A stretch of DNA of 64,000 nucleotides from Maricaulis sp034670125 (GTDB taxonomy: Bacteria; Pseudomonadota; Alphaproteobacteria; Caulobacterales; Maricaulaceae): the NCBI RefSeq assembly GCF_034670125.1, contig NZ_JAXMOC010000010.1, forward strand, positions 1 through 64,000. The letters run 5' to 3'. Shown here piece after piece: positions 45,907 through 53,896 of the stretch. Each line of letters begins with the position of its first letter. Position 1 is the first letter of the stretch. The notes under the pieces are model-generated. The model was not told the DNA's origin, did not search any database, and saw only the letters and a program-made list of their open reading frames with translations. The position numbers and the translations under genes are program-made.

Positions 45907-46512
45907 TTGAGCTGGATCAAGACACTTGATCGAAAGGCGGCCGATGGCCGCCTTTCGGCTATCTATGACCGGGTCGCCGGCAAGACCGGTCAGATCGACA
46001 ATATCCTCGCCGCCCATTCGCTGCGACCGCACACGCTGGAAGGTCACATGGCCCTCTACAAGGCGGTGCTGCACCATTACGGCAATGCGCTCGACAAGAC
46101 TTATCTGGAAGCCATCGGCACCTGGGTCTCGTCGCTGAACAAGTGCGCCTATTGTGTCGAACACCATTTCGCCGGGCTCAAGCGCCTGTTGAATGACGAT
46201 GCGCGGTCGACCGAGATCCGCGATGCCATCGACGCGGGCATCCCGGAGCGGGCGTTTTCGGGGCGCGAGCTGGCCGGACTGCGTTATGCCGAGCTCTTGA
46301 CCTGTGCGCCGGACAAGCTGACCCAGATGCATGTGATGGCCCTGAGAGAGGCCGGTTTCGAGGATGGCGAAATTCTCGAGATCAACCAGGTCACGGCCTA
46401 TTTCGCCTACGCCAACAGGACGGTTCTCGGTCTGGGCGTGAACCCGGCCGGTGAAGCGCTGGGTCTGTCGCCGAATTCATCGGATGACCCGGACAACTGG
46501 TCTCACGACTGA
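45907..46512 (+). CDS. AhpD-like peroxidase-related protein
   Basis: A 201-residue carboxymuconolactone-decarboxylase/AhpD-fold protein with the catalytic C-x2-C-x3-H arrangement at Cys80, Cys83 and His87 (KCAYCVEHH). It is probably a thiol-based peroxide reductase of the peroxidase-related enzyme group. The start is TTG: it lies 4 bases after the cyclophilin stop and is the only start that fits the family N-terminus. Its stop lies inside the tail of the convergent nuclease gene (10-base overlap). Confidence 0.85.
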   Translation: MSWIKTLDRKAADGRLSAIYDRVAGKTGQIDNILAAHSLRPHTLEGHMALYKAVLHHYGNALDKTYLEAIGTWVSSLNKCAYCVEHHFAGLKRLLNDDARSTEIRDAIDAGIPERAFSGRELAGLRYAELLTCAPDKLTQMHVMALREAGFEDGEILEINQVTAYFAYANRTVLGLGVNPAGEALGLSPNSSDDPDNWSHD

Positions 46513-47525
46513 TCCACGGGCGCGCGCAATCGCAGCCGCGCGACCAGGGGGCGATGATCCGAGCCGGTATTGGGTCCGGCCTTGATTGATTCTGTCTCCC
46601 AGGCCTCCCCGGCGAAGATGTGGTCGATGCCCACCAGCATGGGCGGGACCAGGAAGCCGGCCGATGGATCGGTGCTGAACAGGCCTTCCGACGGCCAGCT
46701 CGGCAGGGCAATGGAGCGGCGTTCCAGGGCCAGATCCCGTTCGATCCGGGCCAGGGCGCGCGAAGGCGCGGCGGCATTGAAATCCCCCATCACGATCAGC
46801 GTGTCCTGCGCTTCCCGGGCCAGGGCGCGGGCCAGATTGCGGCGCTGGCAGTCCTGCGCGGCGGTGGGGAAGGGCCAGGTCAGATGGACCGAAACGATCA
46901 TCGCCTGGCGGCTGTCGGGCAGTTCGATGCGGGCCCAGACCGCTGGCGGCAGCTCCCAGTCACACGGCACCGCATTCTCGAACGAGATCTCCTGCGGATG
47001 TCGCACGCAGCCACTGTCCAGCATGGGCAGCCGGCTGAGCACACGCACCGAGCGACACCGGGCGACATGCGGGAAAGCGGCTTCCAGCTGGTCGACCACT
47101 GGCTCGGCATGCCGTGTCGCTTCCTGCAGTGCGAGGATGTCCGGGGCCAGCGCCGCCAGGACAGCAGGCGCCTCGACCGGATTGGTGTTGAGCCCCCAAA
47201 GGTTATGGGTGACCATGGTGAGGTCGGTGACGCTATCTGCATTCTCACCCGGTGCTGACAGGCTCAAACGGCGCCAAGCCTCCGGTCCGGCCGGAAGCAG
47301 CACCAGCACGCAACCCGCTCCCAGGACAATCGGAAGCCAGCGATGCCGGTTACGCAGCGAGAACAGGGTCACCGCCACGACGAAAATCGCGACCAGCGGC
47401 CAGATATGGCGCCAGGCGTCAAAGCCCCGCCAGAGTGGCGCGAGCGTGATGAAGGCGGCCAGGCCCAGCACGGCGCATGAGGCGAGGAAGGCGGTAATCG
47501 TGTGGCGCAAGAGCGAGACTTCCAA
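46503..47525 (-). CDS. Membrane-anchored endonuclease/exonuclease/phosphatase family protein
   Basis: A 340-residue protein with three N-terminal hydrophobic segments (residues about 8-90) and a C-terminal EEP domain. Catalytic-site motifs are visible: the metal-binding N-L-W-G-L region, MGDFNA and GSDHRPL. Members hydrolyse phosphodiesters or sugar phosphates; the target here is unknown. It converges with the AhpD-like gene and diverges from queA. Confidence 0.88.
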   Translation of the reverse strand: MEVSLLRHTITAFLASCAVLGLAAFITLAPLWRGFDAWRHIWPLVAIFVVAVTLFSLRNRHRWLPIVLGAGCVLVLLPAGPEAWRRLSLSAPGENADSVTDLTMVTHNLWGLNTNPVEAPAVLAALAPDILALQEATRHAEPVVDQLEAAFPHVARCRSVRVLSRLPMLDSGCVRHPQEISFENAVPCDWELPPAVWARIELPDSRQAMIVSVHLTWPFPTAAQDCQRRNLARALAREAQDTLIVMGDFNAAAPSRALARIERDLALERRSIALPSWPSEGLFSTDPSAGFLVPPMLVGIDHIFAGEAWETESIKAGPNTGSDHRPLVARLRLRAPVDQS

Positions 47526-47593
47526 TTTGATTGTCAGGCTTTCTACACGCCAAAGATTGCGAAGCAGTGTGTCCGAATATAGACCCCGCAGCC

Positions 47594-48658
47594 ATGCGTG
47601 TTTCCGACTTTGACTTCCACCTCCCCGAGGAGCGGATCGCCCTGCGACCCGCCCGCCCGCGTGATGCGGCGCGGATGCTTCATGTCGCCTCCAATGGCGT
47701 GTTCGCGGATCGCGGTGTGCGTGACCTGCCGGACCTGTTGCAGCCCGGCGACCTGATGGTGTTCAACGACACCCGTGTGATCCCCGCTGCGCTGAAGGGC
47801 ATCCGTCCGGCGCGGGCGGTGGGCGGCGGTGGTCCGGTTGAGGTCGAGGTCAATCTGCACAAGCGGATCGATGCCTCCGCCTGGCGGGCCTTCGTGCGCC
47901 CGGCCAAGCGGCTGCGCATGGGTGACGCGATTGCCTTTGGCGAGACCCTCGAGGCTGGAGTGACCGGCAAGTCGGAAGGCGGCGATGTCCGTCTGGTCTT
48001 CAACGCCTCCGGCGCGGCGCTGGATGCGGCCATCGCAGTGGCCGGCGAGATGCCGCTGCCGCCCTATATCGCTCGCAAGCGCGGTGTCGACGAGCAGGAC
48101 GAGGCCGACTACCAGACCCTGTTTGCCACCCATGAAGGATCGGTCGCCGCGCCGACAGCCGGTCTCCATTTCACGCCGGAGCTGATGGCCGCGCTCGACG
48201 CGCGCGGTGTCGAGCAAACCCGCGTCACCCTGCATGTCGGGGCGGGCACCTTCCTGCCGGTCAAGTCTGACGATACCGATGATCACCAGATGCATTCGGA
48301 ATGGTGCACGGTGTCAACGGAGGCGGCCGACGCGATCAATGCCGCCAAGGCCGAGGGACGCCGGGTCATCCCGGTCGGGACCACGGCGCTGCGCACGATT
48401 GAGAGCCTGGCCTCAGGGCCGGGCGTCATCAAGGCTGGCAGCCGCGACACCGATATCTTCATCACGCCGGGATCAAGCTTTGCCATCACCGACATGTTGA
48501 TGACCAATTTCCACCTGCCCAAATCGACGCTCTTCATGCTGGTCAGCGCCCTGTCGGGCCTCGACGTCATGCAGCGCGCCTATGCGCATGCCATCGCTGC
48601 GGAGTATCGCTTCTACTCCTATGGCGATGCCTGCCTTCTGGAGCGCACCAAGCGCTAG
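47594..48658 (+). CDS. queA: S-adenosylmethionine:tRNA ribosyltransferase-isomerase
   Basis: Transfers and isomerises the ribose of S-adenosylmethionine to make epoxyqueuosine in tRNA. The N-terminus MRVSDFDFHLPEERIALRPA and the segment PTAGLHFT are hallmarks. It has 354 residues, typical of QueA. The ATG was chosen to match homologues; an in-frame start further up lies inside the divergent nuclease's promoter. tgt, the next pathway gene in the window, is on the same strand. Confidence 0.95.
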   Translation: MRVSDFDFHLPEERIALRPARPRDAARMLHVASNGVFADRGVRDLPDLLQPGDLMVFNDTRVIPAALKGIRPARAVGGGGPVEVEVNLHKRIDASAWRAFVRPAKRLRMGDAIAFGETLEAGVTGKSEGGDVRLVFNASGAALDAAIAVAGEMPLPPYIARKRGVDEQDEADYQTLFATHEGSVAAPTAGLHFTPELMAALDARGVEQTRVTLHVGAGTFLPVKSDDTDDHQMHSEWCTVSTEAADAINAAKAEGRRVIPVGTTALRTIESLASGPGVIKAGSRDTDIFITPGSSFAITDMLMTNFHLPKSTLFMLVSALSGLDVMQRAYAHAIAAEYRFYSYGDACLLERTKR

Positions 48659-49224
48659 CCTGTACAATCCGGATAGGCCGTCTGGCTCTGTGCCGTCATT
48701 GTGCGGCGACTCAGGGCTGGGCGCGCGTTCTGGATGGTGCGGGGGTCCGCCTGACCGTTCTCTCCGACAAATGACCGGTTGCCGGAAGGCGCCGCTGTGA
48801 CGGAATTTTCGCCGGCGCTGGCCAGACCATCCTCTCCCACGACGGTGATCCGCTCAAAGGCTTGCCGGCCCCGGCCCGGTACATAACGCTCGACCGTGCG
48901 GACCGCGCCATCGCTCGCCTGGCAATGGCCGACAGGCCGCCAGTCAACGCCGGGAAAGGCGGTGTGGCCCACGCGGCTGACCTGCATTTCGCTCCAGTCC
49001 ACACCGGGAAAGGCCGTGTTCGGCTGGCCAGCCAGCCAATCCACGCCGGGGAAGGCTTCGGCCTCGGTCATGACGGCGGCCTGCCGCATGTCCGGCGGGT
49101 CGATGTGGGTCTGGCCCGGGGTCTGAACCGGGATCTGGCGTTGCTGGACGGTTGTTTGACCTGAGGCCTGCAAGGCGGACGGCTCGGCGAGAACAAGGCT
49201 CGCGGCGACAAGTAGGATGCTCAT
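48655..49224 (-). CDS. Secreted protein with three FPGVDW repeats
   Basis: A 189-residue protein with a short N-terminal signal-like segment (SILLVAASLVLAEP). The motif FPGVDW occurs three times (residues 58-63, 72-77 and 90-95) in a Q/P-rich low-complexity region, followed by a region with two Cys (HCQ and DCTG). No family is recognised and the function is unknown. It lies on the opposite strand between queA and tgt, and its 3' end overlaps the end of queA by 4 bases. Confidence 0.72.
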   Translation of the reverse strand: MSILLVAASLVLAEPSALQASGQTTVQQRQIPVQTPGQTHIDPPDMRQAAVMTEAEAFPGVDWLAGQPNTAFPGVDWSEMQVSRVGHTAFPGVDWRPVGHCQASDGAVRTVERYVPGRGRQAFERITVVGEDGLASAGENSVTAAPSGNRSFVGENGQADPRTIQNARPALSRRTMTAQSQTAYPDCTG

Positions 49225-49337
49225 CTATCTCTCCCAAATAGATACCGGACCAGCCTAGCACATAATCGGCCCTGCCCGAGGCTCGCATGAATGAAGCGGC
49301 TTTCGCTGCCGCAACAACCGGGCTAGAAGCCCCGCCC

Positions 49338-50480
49338 ATGACCGTTTTTCCCTACCAGATCCACGCCACCGACGGCGCCGCCCGTACCGGCGTCCTCAAG
49401 ACCACACGCGGCGATATCCGCACGCCGGCCTTCATGCCGGTCGGCACGGCGGCGACGGTCAAGGCGCTCTACATGGACCAGGTCAAGGCGACCGGCGCCG
49501 ACATCATTCTTGGCAATACCTATCACTTGATGCTGCGCCCCGGTGCCGAGCGGGTGAAACGCCTTGGAGGGCTGCACAAGTTTTCGACCTGGCAGGGCCC
49601 GATGCTGACCGATAGTGGCGGCTTCCAGGTCTGGTCCCTGTCCAAGCTGCGCAAGATGACCGAGGAGGGGGTGACGTTCCGCTCCCATATCGACGGGTCC
49701 GAGCACAATCTCACCCCGGAGCGCTCGATCGAGATCCAGGCCGATCTCTTGGGTGCCGACATCTCCATGCAGCTGGATGAATGCACGCCCTTTGGCTGTT
49801 CCGAAAAGGAAGCGCGCACCAGCATGGAGCTCTCCATCCGCTGGGGGCAGCGCTCCAAGGTCGCCTTCGGGACCCGCGACAGCCAGGCCCTGTTCGGCAT
49901 CGTCCAGGGTTCGGTGTTCGAAAACCTGCGCCGCGAGAGCGCCGAGCGCCTGATCGAGACCGGTTATGACGGCTATGCCATTGGCGGCCTGGCGGTCGGT
50001 GAGGGCTTCGAGAAGATGTGCGATGTGCTCGATTTCACGACGCCGCACCTGCCCACCGCGCGGCCACGTTATCTGATGGGTGTTGGCAAGCCGATTGATC
50101 TGGTGGAAGCCGTCGCCCGCGGTGTGGACATGTTCGACTGCGTCCTGCCGACCCGTTCGGGGCGCCATGGCCAGGCCTGGTCGGATCATGGCCCGATCAA
50201 TATCAAGCGCGCCGAGTTCGCCGAGGATGACAGCCCGCTCAATCCGGACATCGATTGCCCGGCCAGCCGGGATTATTCGAAGGCCTATCTCCACCATCTC
50301 TTCCGGGCCGGAGAATATCTCTCGGCCATGCTGCTCTCCTGGCATAATATCGCCTACTTCCAGCACCTGACGGCGCGCATGCGCGTGGCCATCGCGGCGG
50401 GGGAGTTTGAGGCGTTCCGGCGGGAGTTCCGGGGCAAGTGGGAGCAGGGGGAAGCACAACGTGCCAAGGCGAACAACTAG
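49338..50480 (+). CDS. tgt: tRNA-guanine transglycosylase
   Basis: Exchanges guanine-34 for preQ1 in Asp/Asn/His/Tyr tRNAs. Conserved motifs include PYQIHATDGAARTG, DSGGFQVWSL, QLDECTPF, FGIVQG and DCVLPTRSGRHG. Residues 305, 307 and 310 (I, C, S) sit where the C-x-C-x2-C zinc site is expected, so two of three cysteines are missing; the zinc His is kept (SWHN). This may be a lineage feature. The ATG was chosen by homology; an earlier ATG (49287) would add 17 residues. Confidence 0.95.
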   Translation: MTVFPYQIHATDGAARTGVLKTTRGDIRTPAFMPVGTAATVKALYMDQVKATGADIILGNTYHLMLRPGAERVKRLGGLHKFSTWQGPMLTDSGGFQVWSLSKLRKMTEEGVTFRSHIDGSEHNLTPERSIEIQADLLGADISMQLDECTPFGCSEKEARTSMELSIRWGQRSKVAFGTRDSQALFGIVQGSVFENLRRESAERLIETGYDGYAIGGLAVGEGFEKMCDVLDFTTPHLPTARPRYLMGVGKPIDLVEAVARGVDMFDCVLPTRSGRHGQAWSDHGPINIKRAEFAEDDSPLNPDIDCPASRDYSKAYLHHLFRAGEYLSAMLLSWHNIAYFQHLTARMRVAIAAGEFEAFRREFRGKWEQGEAQRAKANN

Positions 50481-51000
50481 CCTTATCCTGTGTGGCCTGA
50501 TCGCCGGTTGCAACGGCGATGCCGGAACGAGCATTCCGCAGCCCGAGGTGGTTTTGGAGTTCAGGGTGGAGACGGAAACGATCCGTCACCGCATGCTGCC
50601 GGACCAGCGCGTTGATATCGCCATTGCCTGGGTCCGGAACACATCGACCGGTGCGGTTTGTTTTGAAAGGCCGGGGTGGGGCGAAAGTCGCGAGCTGCGC
50701 TTCTTCTATCCGACAGGGGCGCCGGTCTCCTACATGGACCCTTGCGACAGCCTCGATTTCGGGCTGGTAACCTGTCCGACCTCGATGTGGCCTTTTCGCA
50801 GGGTCGAGCCCGGATCTGAGATTCCGGTTCTCGCGTCCAACAACCTGCACCGGAATGCACGCTTTGAGTTGAACGGGAGGCTGTCCTACTGGGCGTGTGA
50901 TGAGGCCGGGCCGCCCGCAAACAGGCGGGTCGCGCAGCAGGTTGTAGAGCTCGCGTTCGATTTCCCGGACCTGCCAGCCAGTGATGGCGGGGAACCATGA
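50461..51000 (+). CDS. Putative lipoprotein, unknown function
   Basis: A 179-residue predicted lipoprotein with the lipobox LIAGC. The GTG start is preceded by a GGGGGAAG site and lies inside the last codons of tgt, so translation is likely coupled. The mature part has several Cys (VCFERPG, DPCDSLD, VTCPTS, YWACDEA) and a beta-rich look. Function unknown. Confidence 0.78.
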   Translation: MPRRTTSLILCGLIAGCNGDAGTSIPQPEVVLEFRVETETIRHRMLPDQRVDIAIAWVRNTSTGAVCFERPGWGESRELRFFYPTGAPVSYMDPCDSLDFGLVTCPTSMWPFRRVEPGSEIPVLASNNLHRNARFELNGRLSYWACDEAGPPANRRVAQQVVELAFDFPDLPASDGGEP

Positions 51001-51518
51001 CGAAGGTGGCGAAGCTCGCGGCCAGTGATGTGAGCTCGCAGTCAGCTGACTTCTCCCACCTTCTCATCGACTGCGTTCAGGCTGGCGCCTCGATCGGCTT
51101 CATGGCTTCGCTTGACGACAGTGCCGCCCGGGGCTTCTGGACCGGCATTGCCGACAAGGTTGAAGCCGGCGACCGCACACTCTGGGCCGCCCGCGACGAT
51201 GATACCGGTGCGCTACTGGGCACTGTCCAACTCGTCACCGGCCTGCCCGACAACCAGCCCCATCGCGGCGATGTGGCCAAGCTGATGGTCTCACCAGATG
51301 CCCGGCGGCGCGGCGTGGCTGACGCGCTGATGGCGGCGCTGGAGCGTCATGCCCGTGAGACCGGGCTGCGCACGCTCGTCCTCGACACCGTGACCGGTTC
51401 GCCGGCCGAGGCGCTCTATCGCAAGCGCGGCTGGGTCGAGGTCGGAGCGGTGCCGGACTATGCGCTGTTTCCGGATGGCAGCCCTTGCTCGACGACCTTC
51501 TTTTACAAGACGCTTTGA
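50997..51518 (+). CDS. GNAT family N-acetyltransferase
   Basis: A 173-residue acetyltransferase with a GNAT fold. The acetyl-CoA binding motif A is visible as VAKLMVSPDARRRGVADALM, and TGLRTLVLDTVTGSPAEALYRKRGW follows. Substrate unknown. Its ATGA overlaps the stop of the upstream lipoprotein gene, so it is translationally coupled. A hairpin follows, shared with the convergent PRC-barrel gene. Confidence 0.9.
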   Translation: MTKVAKLAASDVSSQSADFSHLLIDCVQAGASIGFMASLDDSAARGFWTGIADKVEAGDRTLWAARDDDTGALLGTVQLVTGLPDNQPHRGDVAKLMVSPDARRRGVADALMAALERHARETGLRTLVLDTVTGSPAEALYRKRGWVEVGAVPDYALFPDGSPCSTTFFYKTL

Positions 51519-51623
51519 CCGTTCATTGAGGCTGTCTCCCGGCCAGCGATGAATGGGGCGGTGTGGCGCGCATGGCGCCGCTGCGTGCTCCGGGATGTTG
51601 ACCGGACTCCCGCCCATAAAGGT

Positions 51624-51649
51624 GCCCCCGGGTTGGGGGACCCGGGGGC
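51624..51649. terminator. Bidirectional terminator between convergent genes
   Basis: A perfect 10-bp stem (GCCCCCGGGT/ACCCGGGGGC) with a 6-nt loop, closely followed by a second small hairpin CTGAAG-GGG-CTTCAG. It lies between the acetyltransferase and the convergent PRC-barrel protein gene. Confidence 0.6.
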
Positions 51650-51706
51650 TGAAGGGGCTTCAGTTGGGGATAAGCGGCCTGAAGCCCGTTCGGGGCAGGG
51701 GCGCCC

Positions 51707-52297
51707 TTACCGGTTGGAGCCGGACGGGCCGTCGTCGAGCTCCTGGATATTCTCGTTGTCACCATAATCCGTGTCCGACAGCGGGAACTCGCTGGCCGCA
51801 TCCTCGTTGAAGCGCGGCAAGGCTTCATACTCGGCGCGGGTATAGTCGATCACCGCGACCGGGCGACGACCGTCCGGCGCAAAGGAGACCTGCGAGGCAT
51901 CGATCTGGACCTCGTGGCCACCGATATCCATCCAGCCGCCAGCCTCGACCACAATGGCCTCGACATCGCCCTCGGCGGTCAGGCGGACCCGTTCGATCTC
52001 GCCCAGGCGGCCACCATCCTTGGTGTGCACACGCAGGCCGACCCAGTGGTGGTCATCGGTATAGGGCGCACGGTCGAGGTCGGAATTGTCCCACGCCTCC
52101 ACGGCCGCCCGGAACAGGTCATTGTCCTGGATGAAGCTTGAACGCTGGGGCGCGTTGGCCTGCCCCTCCACTTCAATCACGTCGTCAGGCGCGGGTTGGG
52201 CCTGTTGTGCCAGGCTGGCGGCACCGACAAGCGCGAGGCTGCCGCCGGTTGCCGCAGTCACGGCGAAAACTCGGGTCAGTTCGAAAAGGCGTGTCAT
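51707..52297 (-). CDS. Secreted PRC-barrel domain protein
   Basis: A 196-residue protein with a signal peptide (ending SLAQQAQ). The middle, WVGLRVHTKDGGRLGEIERV and the following strands, matches the PRC-barrel domain. The N- and C-terminal regions are acidic and unstructured-looking (for example DTDYGDNENI). Such proteins occur in Caulobacterales envelopes; the ligand is unknown. The ATG was chosen for the AAGGAGGT ribosome binding site immediately before it. Confidence 0.85.
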   Translation of the reverse strand: MTRLFELTRVFAVTAATGGSLALVGAASLAQQAQPAPDDVIEVEGQANAPQRSSFIQDNDLFRAAVEAWDNSDLDRAPYTDDHHWVGLRVHTKDGGRLGEIERVRLTAEGDVEAIVVEAGGWMDIGGHEVQIDASQVSFAPDGRRPVAVIDYTRAEYEALPRFNEDAASEFPLSDTDYGDNENIQELDDGPSGSNR

Positions 52298-52432
52298 GAA
52301 GACCTCCTTGTTTGTCCAACATCCGGCCGACAGGGCCGGGAATGACGACAGGGATCGTCGCCATTGAGGAGGACAACGCAGGGCGTGGGGATTTTCTTCC
52401 CGCGTCTTGCATGACAATTTTGCAAGGTGAAC

Positions 52433-53065
52433 CTAGTGGTCGTGATCGTCCTCGACCAGGCCATAGGCTTCAAAGGCCCGCCGCATCTGCGCCGGTGGAC
52501 AGCCGAAACCGTCATACAGACCGCGCAGATAGGCGCGTCGACGCTGGGCCATTTCCTGTTGCTCTCGAGCCTCCCGTTCAATGCGGCCGGCGCGGCCCAG
52601 GAAGCGCACCACCGGGCGCACAGGGTTCAATCCGACAATGGTCGAATGATAAAGGCCCCGCGCGCCATCCGCCGCCGCATCCGGCGCCTGGGAGACGATA
52701 TGCGCCCCTTGCCCCATCCAGGTTTCGTGATCATGCGCGTTTTCCTCGGCGAGGCGACGCTCTTCCTCGATGTCCGGCCCCAGCACGACCGTCAGGCGGG
52801 CAATGTCCTGGGCGACCGTCGAACAGCGGCGCGGCGAGCCTTCACCGCCATAGGGCGTCGGCACGGTCTCTTCGCCTTCATCGACCATGACCCGGCCCGG
52901 ACGTTCGCGCGGCAGGCCGACGGCGTCTTCCAGCGCCTCGGCCGTTTCCTCGCGGGCAAAGCTGCCGGCACTGCTTGCGGATTGTCGTGTTGAACTGCAT
53001 GCGCTCGCGCTCAACGCCACGACGACACATGCCAACAGACTCAATCTTCCCCTCATGCGCTGCAT
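52433..53065 (-). CDS. Putative lipoprotein with coiled-coil segment
   Basis: A 210-residue predicted lipoprotein with the lipobox SASAC. Later segments include a short Glu/Arg-rich helical stretch (RIEREAREQQEMAQRRRAYL) near the C-terminus, which may be a coiled coil. Two adjacent ATGs (53065, 53056) are possible; no strong ribosome binding site decides. No family is recognised. It lies upstream of the PRC-barrel gene on the same strand. Confidence 0.72.
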   Translation of the reverse strand: MQRMRGRLSLLACVVVALSASACSSTRQSASSAGSFAREETAEALEDAVGLPRERPGRVMVDEGEETVPTPYGGEGSPRRCSTVAQDIARLTVVLGPDIEEERRLAEENAHDHETWMGQGAHIVSQAPDAAADGARGLYHSTIVGLNPVRPVVRFLGRAGRIEREAREQQEMAQRRRAYLRGLYDGFGCPPAQMRRAFEAYGLVEDDHDH

Positions 53066-53173
53066 TTTAATCCGCGATTGCGGCGAAATCTCATCAAAAA
53101 TGCTGAAATCCGCAGTCAAACCCCGATTGACCCTCCGGAATCGCCCGTATAGGTTCCGCGCTCCTCGTTCGGG

Positions 53174-53249
53174 GAGCCGATAGCTCAGCTGGTAGAGCAA
53201 CTGACTTTTAATCAGTAGGTCCAGGGTTCGAGCCCCTGTCGGCTCACCA
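53174..53249 (+). tRNA. tRNA-Lys (anticodon TTT)
   Basis: A complete cloverleaf. The 7-bp acceptor stem pairs GAGCCGA with TCGGCTC, the D arm contains AGCTCAGCTGGTAGAGC, and the anticodon stem-loop ACTGA-CTTTTAA-TCAGT gives anticodon TTT. The T arm is CAGGGTTCGAGCCCCTG. The CCA end is encoded. No integrase or attachment-site repeat flanks it. Confidence 0.96.
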
Positions 53250-53397
53250 CTCTTTTTATTTCATATTTTCAAGAGAGTGGTGGCTCGGTGCACATAGCGC
53301 CAGAGTGAGAGTTATGCATCGCGCGGCTTTCCGGAATTCCGCAAAAATACGCGCGTCGCCCTGCTTTTCAGCCTCCCCCCCTTCGACACTTCACCTC

Positions 53398-53494
53398 CGT
53401 CATCACACGGCTTGTCCGAGGGGCCTCGTCCACCCGCTCGACGGTGAAGCGCAGGTCCCCCGGATGAGCGCTGCGCGCTCCCCGTGGGATGACG
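53398..53494. repeat. Palindromic intergenic repeat, family 1, copy 2
   Basis: The outer 13-bp arms (53398-53410 and 53482-53494) are inverted with one mismatch. The core AGGTCCCCCGGATGAGCG and GCTGCGCG match copy 1 near 36.7 kb. Confidence 0.65.
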
Positions 53495-53650
53495 ACGGTG
53501 TGGGTGCGAAGCGGCCGACGCCTCGGCACACGCCTTCGGCTCCGCTCGTTTCCGGGCGCACGTGACTGAGCTCGCGCCTCCCATCCCGAAAACCGAGGGC
53601 AATGTCCCCGGGCCCGGATAGGGGGAGGATAAGTTTTTTGCTGCCAGACG

Positions 53651-53757
53651 CTTTCCCTCTCCCCTGGGAGAGGGGCAGGGTGAGGGGGAAGTCCCGGTGC
53701 CAGCAAGAGTTCCCCCTCATCCGCGCTACGCGCACCTCCTCCCAAGGGAGAAGGAGG
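53651..53757. repeat. Palindromic intergenic repeat, family 2, copy 2
   Basis: It has the same module order as copy 1 at 39683-39791: CTTTCCCTCTCCC..GGGAGAGGG..AGGGTGAGGGG, then AGTTCCCCCTCATCCG, then TCCCAAGGGAGAAGGAGG. Confidence 0.75.
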
Positions 53758-53896
53758 GTGGTGCACGGCGGGGATAGGCGTGGCTTGCGCCGGAGCACTG
53801 GCATCCCGCCTACTGGAAAACCGGGGCCTGGCCGTGATCGGCTTGACCTGCCGGCCATACCGCCCCAGCCTCTCGGCCATAAACGGGGAGGGCTGC

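Larger units (their letters stand above)
53250..53896. other. Repeat-rich intergenic region after tRNA-Lys
   Basis: A 647-bp gap with no convincing gene. It holds a family 1 and a family 2 intergenic repeat (listed separately). Confidence 0.6.

Noticed and set aside
53651..53757. Short ORFs across the intergenic repeats
   Set aside because: They are low-complexity translations of the palindromic family 2 element and occur equally in the unrelated copy near 39.7 kb.
53174..53896. Possible genomic-island attachment site at tRNA-Lys
   Set aside because: No integrase, no direct repeat of the tRNA end and no foreign gene are seen nearby; the following genes are housekeeping or envelope genes.
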